64,000 bases of DNA from Butyrivibrio sp. WCD3002 (GTDB taxonomy: Bacteria; Bacillota; Clostridia; Lachnospirales; Lachnospiraceae). Numbering within the stretch: position 1 is the stretch's first letter; each line of letters begins with the position of its first letter. Location: positions 186,001-250,000 of the forward strand of contig NZ_AUJO01000001.1 of the NCBI RefSeq assembly GCF_000424265.1, written 5' to 3'. Shown here one piece after another: positions 8,977-18,350 of this stretch. The notes beneath the pieces were generated by a model. The model was not told the DNA's origin and made no database searches. It worked only from the letters and a program-made list of their open reading frames with translations. Made by a program: the position numbers and the translations under genes.

Positions 8977-10182
8977 ATGGATTTTTATTATTCAGTAGAA
9001 GAAGTCTTTGATATATATATGAGAGCTGTGTGGATGATGTTTTTTCTCGGACATACAGCATTTAGAGATTATATACCATCGATTCAGTCTCTGACGCTGT
9101 ATATATTATTAGCTTCTATTGCTATGTATTTCATAAAGATAGTTCTTGAGAATGAAATGAATATCGCGCGTGAATTAATTCCGAGAGTCACTATTATATA
9201 TTCATTTTTTGCTCTAGATGTATTCTTATCAAGACGTTATGGCGTTATGGTGGAAAGCAGTCCGGATATGTTGAAATATATATGCAAATTTAATTTATTG
9301 GCTGTATTAGCCATGGATATTTTCACTGTATCCAGAAAAAGGATGGATGAACTTCTTAAGTTATATTTAGTCAGCATGACTATTACAGCAGTTGTTATAA
9401 CAGTCACGACACCGGTTTCTCTGTGGGGAAATGAGAATGGATATGGCGGAATAACCAATATTCACAGAAACACAGCGTCTTTAATTTATGTAATTGCCTT
9501 TTGTATTGCACTATATTTTATCGAGAGTACAAAAAGAATACCTTATATTGGAATTGCATTTGTTTTGTTTATGGCCAATTTGATAACGGGATCAAGAAAA
9601 GGCATTATTCAGATTCTGTTTGCGTTTGCTATCTTTCTGTTGGTGCATGGTAAAATAAAACTGAAAGTGAAGTATATATTTTATCTAATATTAACCTTAG
9701 GAATGGTAATATTGGCATATATCTATATTCCTTGGTTTAGAGATACTTTTGGGGAGAGAATGCTGGCAATATTTGACGATTCCATTGAGGATACGAGCAA
9801 ATACTATAGAACTCTTTATAGGACATTGGCATTTTACGCATTCCTGGACCATCCTGTTTTTGGATATGGATATGAAGCATTTCCGCTTATTAACGAGTTT
9901 ATTACCGGTTTGCGATTATATTCGCATTGCAACTTTACCGAACTATTATGTAACTATGGTATTGTTGGTTTTAGCTTATATTATGTTAACTATGCTATTT
10001 CTCTTGTGAAGGCATTGGTACACAGGAAGGATCCAATAGCAAAATTTATTTTTTATACTGTTATTCCGCTTATACTAATCGAGTATGGTCAGATAGATTA
10101 TTCAATATCTGCCGGTGCATATGCTGTTTTGATTACGCTTACATCGGCAAAAGTGTTAACGCCAAGGTTTCAAGGAGTTTGA
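8977..10182 (+). CDS. Wzy-like polysaccharide polymerase / O-antigen ligase family protein
   Basis: A 401-residue polytopic protein with about ten hydrophobic segments. It contains the large extracytoplasmic loop typical of the Wzy/WaaL superfamily, ending in HPVFGYGYEAF followed by SHCNFTELLCNYGIVGF. The NIHRNTASL and NLITGSRKG segments are also typical of O-antigen ligase/polymerase proteins. In a locus with a flippase and Wzz, the natural role is polymerisation of repeat units outside the membrane. It starts six bases after the preceding glycosyltransferase. Confidence 0.82.
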   Translation: MDFYYSVEEVFDIYMRAVWMMFFLGHTAFRDYIPSIQSLTLYILLASIAMYFIKIVLENEMNIARELIPRVTIIYSFFALDVFLSRRYGVMVESSPDMLKYICKFNLLAVLAMDIFTVSRKRMDELLKLYLVSMTITAVVITVTTPVSLWGNENGYGGITNIHRNTASLIYVIAFCIALYFIESTKRIPYIGIAFVLFMANLITGSRKGIIQILFAFAIFLLVHGKIKLKVKYIFYLILTLGMVILAYIYIPWFRDTFGERMLAIFDDSIEDTSKYYRTLYRTLAFYAFLDHPVFGYGYEAFPLINEFITGLRLYSHCNFTELLCNYGIVGFSLYYVNYAISLVKALVHRKDPIAKFIFYTVIPLILIEYGQIDYSISAGAYAVLITLTSAKVLTPRFQGV

Positions 10183-10186
10183 TCGT

Positions 10187-12040
10187 ATGGATAAAATCAG
10201 ACGTTTTTTTAGATTTCTAGTTTTATTAGTTTTTACACTTATTGTTTCTGTATTGCCTGACTCAGATAACAAAGTATATGATGTTGCGCTTGTAGAAATA
10301 GATGATGCAGCCGTTCCTCTTTCAAGTGGAGAATCCGTTGTCCTTGTGCTTAGGAAAAGTGAAGGAAATAAAGACGAAGGCTCTCCTAGTAGTGTTGAAA
10401 TATCGGAAACAGAAACACCGGGTACTGAAACTGATATTACGAGCGAAACCGATCAGGAAACTGATATTACGAATGAAACCGATCAGGAAGCTGAAGAGTT
10501 TAGTTTCGACAATATAAATGGATCATCTATAAAAATTCCTGCAGGGACATATGATTTAAATAATGAAATCGTTTATTTGGATAAGTATGTTTCGATAAGT
10601 GGAGCAGGGTCTGATAAGACTATACTAAAGAATCTTTGTATAATTGCACCTTATGGTATTTCCATAGAAGGTTTGACAATGGATGGAGGAGTGACAACAT
10701 CGCTCCGCTCTGAAGTTGGTGCTAGAATTGATAGAAAAGCACTTGTAGTGATTCCTTATGTGAACGATGGAATCAAGATATCATATAAGAATGCAATATT
10801 TTGTAATGCTGACTATGTATCATCTATTTATGGCACTGGCAGTATAGTTTCAGACAGCGCTGAAGGATGTACTTTCTATAATATAAGCAGAGTTGCCATT
10901 TTACATAGTATAAATTCAGAAAATTCAACTTATAAAAATAATACTTTTTATAATATTGGGGATTCGGCTGTAAAAAATGAAGCTGTTTCGGCTTTATGGA
11001 TAGGTGATGTAACAAATAATACTAATACACAGTCGGCAGATTTGACTATTAGCGGTAATAAATTTAATGACTTAATAACAGCAGATGATCCCGATTTTAC
11101 CAAGCATGCAATTAATGCTAACTTCATAGCTGTTCGTGCAGCTAAAGCGGTTATAGATGATAACAAAATTTCGGGTACGCATGGATTCGGCGATGATAGG
11201 GAAGCTTTGTATACCAAAGTTAACAAACTTACAATTACCAATAATACTATTCGAAATGGAGGATATGGAGAGGGATATATAACCTGTAAGGGACAGGGAA
11301 AACATGATGACTATGCTATAATCAGCGGAAATAAACTCTATGGAGATTTTGGTTCAGGTATATTCTTATATGGACCGGGAGAAGTATCTGATAATACTAT
11401 TCAGATAGATAACTGTCCGGCAGCAATTTCCTGTTTTCAGGAGGAAAATTCAAATTACAGTAATACACTGACAGTTTCTGGTAATACTATAAAATGTAAT
11501 CCGGGCTATTATTATCTGAACGGAAGTATCGCCGGTACGTATGCGATAAAGACAGCTATAGATGTATATCCAAGTGGTTGTGATGCCTATATAGAGAATA
11601 ATACAATTATTAGCGACAATCCTAATGGTTTATGGCAGTATGCCATTGATGCCCCTTGTACTGTTAAAAATGTTACAATCAGGAAGAATACTATCAATAT
11701 AGGCGGCAAAAATTCAGTTGGTATTTTTGTTCATGCGTCAGGAAAATATGCTTCTTCCAATAGCAAAGCAGCTATAGATGTTTCAGCGAATACAATTAAT
11801 AGTGGCAGTTTTGGTATTAATATAACGATGCTAAATTCATCAGCAGCCAGTACAAAACGTGAGTATAAAGTTAGTCAAAATATTATAAATATGAGTACGG
11901 TTATGAGTAAGGCAGTCTATGTCAGTGGCGGCGATGGAAATAATGATTCACTGGAATATCATATTAATAAGAATTCAGCTGTTAAGGTATGGACGAATGC
12001 TGCAAAGATATCCGGGGATACATCATATGTGATTAGATGA
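10187..12040 (+). CDS. Secreted right-handed beta-helix protein, possible polysaccharide lyase or hydrolase
   Basis: A 617-residue protein with an N-terminal signal peptide or anchor (RRFFRFLVLLVFTLIVSVLP), then an acidic Ser/Thr/Glu/Asp linker at about residues 65-105. The remainder is a long parallel beta-helix, seen as repeating ISGNKF, ITNNTIRNGG, ISGNKLYGD, VSDNTIQ and VSGNTI coils. The Asn-rich ladder is that of pectate-lyase-like and carbohydrate-binding folds. Placed between polymerase and flippase, it may cut, trim or bind the new polymer outside the cell, as AlgG/AlgL-type proteins do in other systems. No catalytic residues are assignable. AAGGAG lies nine bases before the ATG. Confidence 0.75.
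   Translation: MDKIRRFFRFLVLLVFTLIVSVLPDSDNKVYDVALVEIDDAAVPLSSGESVVLVLRKSEGNKDEGSPSSVEISETETPGTETDITSETDQETDITNETDQEAEEFSFDNINGSSIKIPAGTYDLNNEIVYLDKYVSISGAGSDKTILKNLCIIAPYGISIEGLTMDGGVTTSLRSEVGARIDRKALVVIPYVNDGIKISYKNAIFCNADYVSSIYGTGSIVSDSAEGCTFYNISRVAILHSINSENSTYKNNTFYNIGDSAVKNEAVSALWIGDVTNNTNTQSADLTISGNKFNDLITADDPDFTKHAINANFIAVRAAKAVIDDNKISGTHGFGDDREALYTKVNKLTITNNTIRNGGYGEGYITCKGQGKHDDYAIISGNKLYGDFGSGIFLYGPGEVSDNTIQIDNCPAAISCFQEENSNYSNTLTVSGNTIKCNPGYYYLNGSIAGTYAIKTAIDVYPSGCDAYIENNTIISDNPNGLWQYAIDAPCTVKNVTIRKNTINIGGKNSVGIFVHASGKYASSNSKAAIDVSANTINSGSFGINITMLNSSAASTKREYKVSQNIINMSTVMSKAVYVSGGDGNNDSLEYHINKNSAVKVWTNAAKISGDTSYVIR
10427..10486 (+). repeat. Two 30-bp direct repeats in the linker of the beta-helix gene
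   Basis: Units 10427-10456 and 10457-10486 differ at two bases and encode ETDITSETDQ then ETDITNETDQ. They extend an acidic spacer between the membrane/signal region and the beta-helix. Copy number may vary by slippage. Confidence 0.85.
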
Positions 12041-12117
12041 TAGATTAAGTAATTTAAATAGCTATATTCCTTTTGATGTAAGAGAGAGGGAGAAAAAGTT
12101 TTAAACGGGAGTAGGAT

Positions 12118-13662
12118 TTGACTGAAAACAGAAAGAGAAATGCTGCGATAAATTTTCTTACCGCAACATTTGGTAGCGTAATTAATTCAATATTGACCTT
12201 TGTTTCAAGAACGGTATTTATTTATTCACTGGGAACTTTATATAACGGTGTAAATGGTTTATATACAAATGTTCTTGGAATGCTGGCCCTTGCAGAGCTT
12301 GGAGTAGGCCAGGCTATTAGCTTTAACCTTTATAAGCCCATTGCGGAAAATGATACAAAAAGAATTTGCGCAATTATGAATTTCTATAGAGTTGCATATA
12401 GAATAATTGCCGGGGTTGTATTTGTATTGGGAATGGTTTTGGTCCCTTTTCTTAAATATCTGATAAAGGGTGCTGAAGGCGTTGATCATCTTGAACTATA
12501 TTATCTTGTTTTTCTTTTTAATACGGTATCTTCGTATCTTTTAGTATATAAATCAACTCTGGTTGAAGCAGATCAGAAAAAATATCTGATAAATAATATT
12601 AATACAGTTATTAAGGCTGCAACAACAATTGCACAAATAATCGTGCTTTTAATCTTTAAAAACTTTTTGGCTTACCTTGTAATTGGTATGGTTGTACAGT
12701 TTGTGGGGAATATATATATAAATTATTTTTGTGACAAACGGTACCCATATCTTAAAGGGGAGAATAATGAACATCTTTCTGATAGCGAAAAGAATTCAAT
12801 ATTTACGAAGATTCGCGCTTTGATGCTTCATAAGGTGGGCGATAAGGCTGTAAATCAGACTGATAATATAATAATTTCATCATTTATTAATATCACATCA
12901 GTAGGACTTGTAGCTAATTATTCTATGCTGATGAGCTTCATTAATTCGTTTATTATTTCATTTTTTTACAGTGCTTCTGCTGCAATAGGTAATATCATTT
13001 CAACAGAGGAGAACAGAAGCTATGAGGTTTCTAAAAGATATGATTTTTTAGGCCATGTATTATACGGTTGGTCAACTTTATGCTTGTATTTTTTACTTAC
13101 CCCGTTTATCACATTGTGGATAGGACAGGATAAAACTATTGATTCAGTGACCTGTTTTCTCATTTGTATCAACTTTTATTTTGTAGGTATAAGGGTGCCA
13201 TTAAGCATAGTAAAAGGAGCTGCAGGTCTTTTTGAACAGGACAAATGGGTGCCGCTGTTGCAGGCATTTACTAATTTGCTTGTTTCAATTGTTGGCGCGA
13301 AGTATTTGGGGCTTATAGGTGTATATATAGGAACTTTGGTTAGTAGTTTATTTCCGCTAATTATTCGGCCAATTATCATATATAGGCACATTTTCAGGCG
13401 ATCCAGTAGTATGTATTTTATGGAAATGCTAAAAAGAATTCTGCAGATGAGTGTTTGCTTTATCATCCTGTCGTTTCTGTTTATGCATATTTCGTTTTCA
13501 AATTTGATCATAGAACTTGGATTCAGACTTATATGCTGTACAGCACTTATGACTGTTGTAGTGTGGGTCGTATATCATAATAAAGATGAATTGGAATATC
13601 TGATTCATGTATTTAAAGAGACAAAGAGCAAAGTAGAAGAGAAACTACATTTTGCTAAATAG
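12118..13662 (+). CDS. Wzx-type lipid-linked oligosaccharide flippase
   Basis: A 514-residue protein with about 12-14 membrane helices of the MOP/polysaccharide transport superfamily. The N terminus (INFLTATFGSVINSILTFVS then RTVFIYSLG, LYNGVNGLYTNVLGML and LAELGVGQAI) is the usual pattern for this family in Firmicutes. It should move the undecaprenyl-linked repeat unit across the membrane to the polymerase encoded just upstream. The start is TTG at 12118, with GGAG six bases before it; no ATG fits better. The 77-bp gap before it is among the largest in the operon. Confidence 0.9.
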   Translation: MTENRKRNAAINFLTATFGSVINSILTFVSRTVFIYSLGTLYNGVNGLYTNVLGMLALAELGVGQAISFNLYKPIAENDTKRICAIMNFYRVAYRIIAGVVFVLGMVLVPFLKYLIKGAEGVDHLELYYLVFLFNTVSSYLLVYKSTLVEADQKKYLINNINTVIKAATTIAQIIVLLIFKNFLAYLVIGMVVQFVGNIYINYFCDKRYPYLKGENNEHLSDSEKNSIFTKIRALMLHKVGDKAVNQTDNIIISSFINITSVGLVANYSMLMSFINSFIISFFYSASAAIGNIISTEENRSYEVSKRYDFLGHVLYGWSTLCLYFLLTPFITLWIGQDKTIDSVTCFLICINFYFVGIRVPLSIVKGAAGLFEQDKWVPLLQAFTNLLVSIVGAKYLGLIGVYIGTLVSSLFPLIIRPIIIYRHIFRRSSSMYFMEMLKRILQMSVCFIILSFLFMHISFSNLIIELGFRLICCTALMTVVVWVVYHNKDELEYLIHVFKETKSKVEEKLHFAK

Positions 13663-13673
13663 GTGTTAATGAT

Positions 13674-14801
13674 TTGAAAGTACTAATATATCATTCTTAC
13701 GTATTTCTGGGCGGGGCTGAGACAATTTTACGGTCCCTGACGGATTATCTGGTGAAAAAAGGCTACGATGTCACAATAATGGCAACGCCCGGTAAAAGAG
13801 AAGAATTTAAGATGGCCTTTGATCCCAAGGTTAAATGCATTCGTTCAAGATTACCAAAAAGGTATATGGGCGAAAATCCACTTCTTAAGCTTATAGATAC
13901 CTTTTGTCGAAAGGTGTATAGGCTGTACCCTGTATCATATTTGAAATTACACAAATATGATGTTGGTATAGCGTTCATGGAAGGCGCTATAACGAAGGAA
14001 GGCGTAGCAATTAAGGCAGATAGAAAATTTGCATGGGTTCACTGTGACTGGCGCAAATACTATCATAATGAACCTTTCTATCAGGAATATTATTCTGGAA
14101 TAGATGAAGAATTCAGAGTTATGAAAAGCTACAATAAAATAGTATGCGTTTCAGAATCTGCCAAAGAAGGAGTAATTGAAACTGTCGGAGATACCGGTAA
14201 TCTTTGTGTTTGCTACAATCCTATTGATTGGCGTGAAATTAGAGAAAAAGCAAAAGAGTCCTGCCCGGTTGAAAAGGATAGCTCCAGACCATTAATAGTA
14301 ACAATTGGCAGTTTGGGAAAGGTAAAGAATTATAATATTTTACTGGAAGCGTGTCGCAAGCTTAAGGGAGATGTACCATTTGACGTTTGGATGATTGGTG
14401 GTGGGTCGGAAGAACAGTCTTTAAAACAATTTGCCATTGATAATGAGCTGGATAATATACATTTTCTTGGATATCAACAAAATCCATTTAAATATTTGGC
14501 TCAGGCAGACCTTTTTGTGAGTACTTCTATCAGTGAGAGTTATGGACTGGCAGTACAGGAAGCATTTATTCTTGGGGTTCCCGTAGTCGCAGTAAAATGT
14601 TCGGGAATAGAAGAAGTATTTGATATGCGATTTGGAAAGCTAATTGATAATTCGGAAGAAGAGTTAGCGAGTACGTTAAAAGAAATAATGAGTAATCAGC
14701 AGGTATTGCAGGATTTTCATAAGGCAATTGTAAATAACTTTGAAGTAAGTGAGCTTTATGAAGGCAGGATGGAGAGTATTTGCAATTTGTGGGAGGCTTA
14801 A
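13674..14801 (+). CDS. Glycosyltransferase, family GT4
   Basis: A 375-residue GT-B glycosyltransferase starting at TTG 13674 with AGGTG eight bases upstream. The N-terminal loop is YVFLGGAETILRSL, the donor domain starts IVTIGSLGKVKNYN, and ESYGLAVQE is the EX7E motif, followed by GVPVVAVKCSGIEEVF. It resembles the gene at 6674 in overall pattern but is not a close copy. Its function in repeat-unit assembly is inferred from context. Confidence 0.9.
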   Translation: MKVLIYHSYVFLGGAETILRSLTDYLVKKGYDVTIMATPGKREEFKMAFDPKVKCIRSRLPKRYMGENPLLKLIDTFCRKVYRLYPVSYLKLHKYDVGIAFMEGAITKEGVAIKADRKFAWVHCDWRKYYHNEPFYQEYYSGIDEEFRVMKSYNKIVCVSESAKEGVIETVGDTGNLCVCYNPIDWREIREKAKESCPVEKDSSRPLIVTIGSLGKVKNYNILLEACRKLKGDVPFDVWMIGGGSEEQSLKQFAIDNELDNIHFLGYQQNPFKYLAQADLFVSTSISESYGLAVQEAFILGVPVVAVKCSGIEEVFDMRFGKLIDNSEEELASTLKEIMSNQQVLQDFHKAIVNNFEVSELYEGRMESICNLWEA

Positions 14802-14834
14802 AGAACTGAATTTAGTGGAGGGGAAACAATAATT

Positions 14835-15959
14835 TTGAAAGATAAGTTAAGGGGGATAAAAAATACATTAAAAAGGGTTTTGGTTAAGGCTGTTTATAAT
14901 GTTGAAAAACATTTTGTTCATGATGTTGTTGAAATGGACGAAAGTAAAGCCTATCAGATACTTGAGCAAAGTGACCCCAGGACTCATGGCAGTTGTATCA
15001 CTAATAATCAAATTGAAGACACTCGTAAATACAATTTGAGGATAGTTGTGCCTGCCTATAATGTTGAAAACTATATTGAAGAATGTATTGATTCTGTTTT
15101 GAAACAAAAAACAGAGTATAAGTATCAAATATATATAGTCGATGATGGTTCTACTGATAATACATTGTCTTTATTATCAAAATATAAAGATTATTCTAAT
15201 GTATTAGTTATTCATAAAGATAATGGCGGCGTTGCCAGTGCCAGAAATGAAGGCCTGAAGATAGTAGATGCAGATTATGTGATGTTTTTGGATTCGGACG
15301 ATTATCTCCCTGACAACGCTATACAGGTTCTGCTTGAAAATGCATATAGTAATGATGCTGATATTGTAGAAGGTGCGCAGATAAGAAAGCTTGCAGATAA
15401 AGATATTAAAATCGCTGCCACTGACTATGTTAGATTGGCTAAAGGACCTACCGAATTATTAGGTATGCCCTGGGCGAAAGTATTTAAAAGCAAGATCCTT
15501 GATAATATCTGTTTTCCTGAGAAGCTGTGGTATGAAGATACTGTATGCAGATTTATTATGTTTGAGAAAGCCAAAAAGATTCTGCTTATAAATGATGTTG
15601 TGTATATGTATAGAGTCTTGGATAACAGCCTATCCCATGGTAAATCTAAAAGTATAAAGAATATAGATACCTACTGGATTCTGGAAATGCTTATGGAGGA
15701 TAGAAGTAAACTTTGCTTACCTTTTAATGATGAATTGTTATTGATGTTGGAAAGACAGATAATAATAAATCAGACCAGAATAGATTGCTTAGATGATAAT
15801 ATACAAAAATCTATATTTGTTCTTACAGGGGCGTTATTAAAGAAGTATTACACGGATGATAAAGTATTAAGAAGTAACTGTAAGGCTTTACAATTGATTG
15901 TTTCGGGTGATTATGGGGGATATAAATCATATTGTAAAATGAAAAAATATTTTATCTAA
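14835..15959 (+). CDS. Glycosyltransferase, family GT2, with N-terminal extension
   Basis: A GT-A fold inverting glycosyltransferase of 374 residues. About 70 residues of basic, non-GT sequence come first, then RIVVPAYNVENYIEECIDSV, IVDDGSTDN and the metal-binding MFLDSDDYLPDN. The start is TTG at 14835, 13 bases after GGAGG, which is a little long; an ATT at 14832 is another possibility. The gene at 30605 shares the layout (extension, then GT2 with matching spacing and a DADIVEG/NADIVEG segment), so the two are probably paralogues. Confidence 0.88.
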   Translation: MKDKLRGIKNTLKRVLVKAVYNVEKHFVHDVVEMDESKAYQILEQSDPRTHGSCITNNQIEDTRKYNLRIVVPAYNVENYIEECIDSVLKQKTEYKYQIYIVDDGSTDNTLSLLSKYKDYSNVLVIHKDNGGVASARNEGLKIVDADYVMFLDSDDYLPDNAIQVLLENAYSNDADIVEGAQIRKLADKDIKIAATDYVRLAKGPTELLGMPWAKVFKSKILDNICFPEKLWYEDTVCRFIMFEKAKKILLINDVVYMYRVLDNSLSHGKSKSIKNIDTYWILEMLMEDRSKLCLPFNDELLLMLERQIIINQTRIDCLDDNIQKSIFVLTGALLKKYYTDDKVLRSNCKALQLIVSGDYGGYKSYCKMKKYFI

Positions 15960-15997
15960 GTTAAAAGCTTAAATCTGCTTGCATGGAGGATATAGAA

Positions 15998-16537
15998 TTG
16001 CTTAAACATTATATTGAGCGAGCCAAAATTCATAAAAATCCCATTCTGTATTGGAGAAACAAAGGGGTGATGATCGGGGAAAGATGTTCTATCCACCCTA
16101 CAGCTAATCTCGGCTCTGAAGCATATTTAATCAGCATAGGAAATGATGTGAGAATTAATGAGAATGTTATCCTTTATACACATGATGGTGGGGCCTGGGT
16201 ACTTCGTCATATGTATAAGGATTACAATGATGTTGATATGTTTGGCAAGATTAAAATCGGTAATAATGTGCATATTGGTACAAGAGCTATTATTATGCCG
16301 GGCGTGGAGATAGGAGATAATTGCATTATTGGGGTTGGAGCTATAGTTACAAAAAGTGTTCCCAGTAATACCATTGCAGCCGGGATTCCGGCTCGCGTTA
16401 TCGAGACTATAGATGAATATGTTGAAAAGAACAAACAAAGATTTCTGCATACGTCAAAGATGAGTAGTGAAGAAAAGCGAAAATGCCTTGAAAATTTCGA
16501 TTGGAGCTATAAACATACAGCATTGGATTTACGTTAA
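15998..16537 (+). CDS. Hexapeptide-repeat (left-handed beta-helix) acyltransferase
   Basis: A 179-residue acyltransferase of the CatB/LacA/WcaF-like superfamily, expected to move an acetyl group from acetyl-CoA to a sugar. Hexapeptide turns are seen as IHPTANLG, ISIGNDVRIN, IKIGNNVHIGTRAIIMPG, VEIGDNCIIGVGAIVTKSV and NTIAAGIPARVI. The loop VILYTHDGG carries the likely catalytic histidine. The TTG at 15998 has GGAGGA eight bases before it. An ATG at 15983, five codons upstream, has no site and contains that GGAGGA, so I prefer the TTG. It probably O-acetylates a repeat-unit sugar. Confidence 0.85.
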   Translation: MLKHYIERAKIHKNPILYWRNKGVMIGERCSIHPTANLGSEAYLISIGNDVRINENVILYTHDGGAWVLRHMYKDYNDVDMFGKIKIGNNVHIGTRAIIMPGVEIGDNCIIGVGAIVTKSVPSNTIAAGIPARVIETIDEYVEKNKQRFLHTSKMSSEEKRKCLENFDWSYKHTALDLR

Positions 16538-16572
16538 TTTATTGCTGTGAATAATTCTTTTACGGTATTGAT

Positions 16573-17610
16573 ATGTGTGAGAATAAGAGAGATGACATCA
16601 AAAAAGGTTTGATTTCAGTTATTGTTCCTATTTATAACGTTGAAGATTATTTAGAATATTGTTTGGATAGTATATTGGCTCAGACATATTCTAATCTTGA
16701 AATTATTTTGATAGATGATGGATCAACTGACCGGTCGTCGGAAATATGTGATTTATACGCGGAAAAAGATAGAAGGATTACTGTAAGGCACCAGACAAAT
16801 AAAGGAATATCGGGTGCAAGAAATGCTGGAATAGAGATTTTTTCCGGAGAGTATATATGCTTCATAGATTCTGATGATTATATTCATCCAAGGTATGTAG
16901 AATATCTTCATTCGTTATGTGAAAAGAATAATTGCAGTATTGCAATCTGTAATTATTTGGAGGTATATGATAACAAAGCAGATTCTGAATTAAAAAATGA
17001 TTCTTTAGCGAAGATATATAGTGGAAAAACGTTACTGGGTGAGTATTTTGGTACGTCTCATGTTTCAATCGTTGTACCGTGGAATAAACTGATACGCTAT
17101 GATGTAGCCAAAGATGTAAGATTTGAGGAAGGTATTATATATGAGGACGAGGCTACGACTTTTAAATATATCTATAGCGCTGAAAGAATTGCTTATTCAG
17201 ATAATATATTGTATTTTTATAGGAAACGCAAAGATAGTATTACAGGTAAACGATATGGTATAAAGAATCTTGACAGATTAGTGGGATTTGAAAAAAGAAT
17301 TGCATTTTATGAAGAGAAAGGGGAAGAAGAGTTAGTTTTAAAGGAGTATAAGTACTATTTATCAGAACTGTTGATAACGTATTATAAAGTATATTATATG
17401 ATTGATGATAATACGGAAATCTTGAAAATGCTAAAAAAGAGGTATAAAAAAGCATACAATAGAGATGAAAATAGGAGTATACCAAAAAGTAGAAAGTGCT
17501 TGTTTTTTATTTGCCAGTTTTTCCCGCTTATATATGAAAGGCGGAGACTTTTGGCAGGAAAAGATAAAAATCTCAGTGCTAAGATAAGCAAGATCAAAAA
17601 AGCAAGTTAG
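16573..17610 (+). CDS. Glycosyltransferase, family GT2
   Basis: A 345-residue GT-A glycosyltransferase with ISVIVPIYNVEDYLEYCLDS, IDDGSTDRS, GISGARNAGIE and CFIDSDDYIHP, which holds the DXD-type metal site. The C-terminal part is basic and includes the typical EDEATTFKYIY segment of EpsJ/WcaA-like enzymes. The ribosome binding site is weak. It lies just before the Wzz-like gene. Confidence 0.9.
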   Translation: MCENKRDDIKKGLISVIVPIYNVEDYLEYCLDSILAQTYSNLEIILIDDGSTDRSSEICDLYAEKDRRITVRHQTNKGISGARNAGIEIFSGEYICFIDSDDYIHPRYVEYLHSLCEKNNCSIAICNYLEVYDNKADSELKNDSLAKIYSGKTLLGEYFGTSHVSIVVPWNKLIRYDVAKDVRFEEGIIYEDEATTFKYIYSAERIAYSDNILYFYRKRKDSITGKRYGIKNLDRLVGFEKRIAFYEEKGEEELVLKEYKYYLSELLITYYKVYYMIDDNTEILKMLKKRYKKAYNRDENRSIPKSRKCLFFICQFFPLIYERRRLLAGKDKNLSAKISKIKKAS

Positions 17611-17625
17611 AAAGGAATTAGTTGA

Positions 17626-18336
17626 ATGTATAAAAATTTATTCGAAATAGATATAATTCGATGCTGTAAAGTGCTTTACAAAAAAGCGAAATTTATATTA
17701 CTGATAGCAGTTTTGTTTTTTGTAGCAGGATTTGCCTTTACGCTGGACATAGGAGAAGATCAGTATACTGCGAGGGCAACAGTATATGCTGCCCCGGAAA
17801 CTACATATAATGATGCAGCCAATGCTGTTACAGCCATGAATGCATATCTGGATGTTGCAAGTTCTTATAAGGTATGTCAGAGAGCAGCACTTATTATTGG
17901 ACGTAGTGATTTTGATGCAAATGATATTCAGGAAGCAATTGGAGTTACTTCATCATCAAAAAGCACATCAAATACCATCATAAGCTTTATGGCTACATCA
18001 GCGACTATAATTACCTTTGCGGCAACGACGAATGATCCGGAGCTTTCTATACAGGTTGCGGATGCAATGGCAAAATCATACACCATAGAAATGACTGAAA
18101 TACTTTCAAATAAGTCGGTTAAGCTGCTTGATAATGCTGATTCAGCAGATATGACCAGAAATGCGTCTCGCAGTGCCTGGAAAAAGCGTCTCCTCGCGAT
18201 GTTTGCCGGTTTTGTTCTTGCATGCTTTGTCATTGTAATTACTGAGATATTTGATAATAGAGTTCGTAGTATCAGAGATGCTACAATCAGACATGAGTTG
18301 CCTGTGCTTGGAATTATTCCAGAAAACAAGCATTGA
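17626..18336 (+). CDS. Wzz/YveK-like chain-length regulator (BY-kinase modulator)
   Basis: A 236-residue membrane protein with one helix near residues 23-40 (FILLIAVLFFVAGFAF) and a second near 188-207 (LLAMFAGFVLACFVIVI). Between them is an extracellular domain, the arrangement of CapA/YveK/Wzz-type proteins that set polymer length and activate the partner tyrosine kinase. The C terminus, IRHELPVLGIIPENKH, is the usual short cytoplasmic tail contacting the kinase. AAAGGAA precedes the ATG. The kinase gene starts 14 bases after its stop. Confidence 0.87.
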   Translation: MYKNLFEIDIIRCCKVLYKKAKFILLIAVLFFVAGFAFTLDIGEDQYTARATVYAAPETTYNDAANAVTAMNAYLDVASSYKVCQRAALIIGRSDFDANDIQEAIGVTSSSKSTSNTIISFMATSATIITFAATTNDPELSIQVADAMAKSYTIEMTEILSNKSVKLLDNADSADMTRNASRSAWKKRLLAMFAGFVLACFVIVITEIFDNRVRSIRDATIRHELPVLGIIPENKH

Positions 18337-18350
18337 TTGGAGGGATGATT

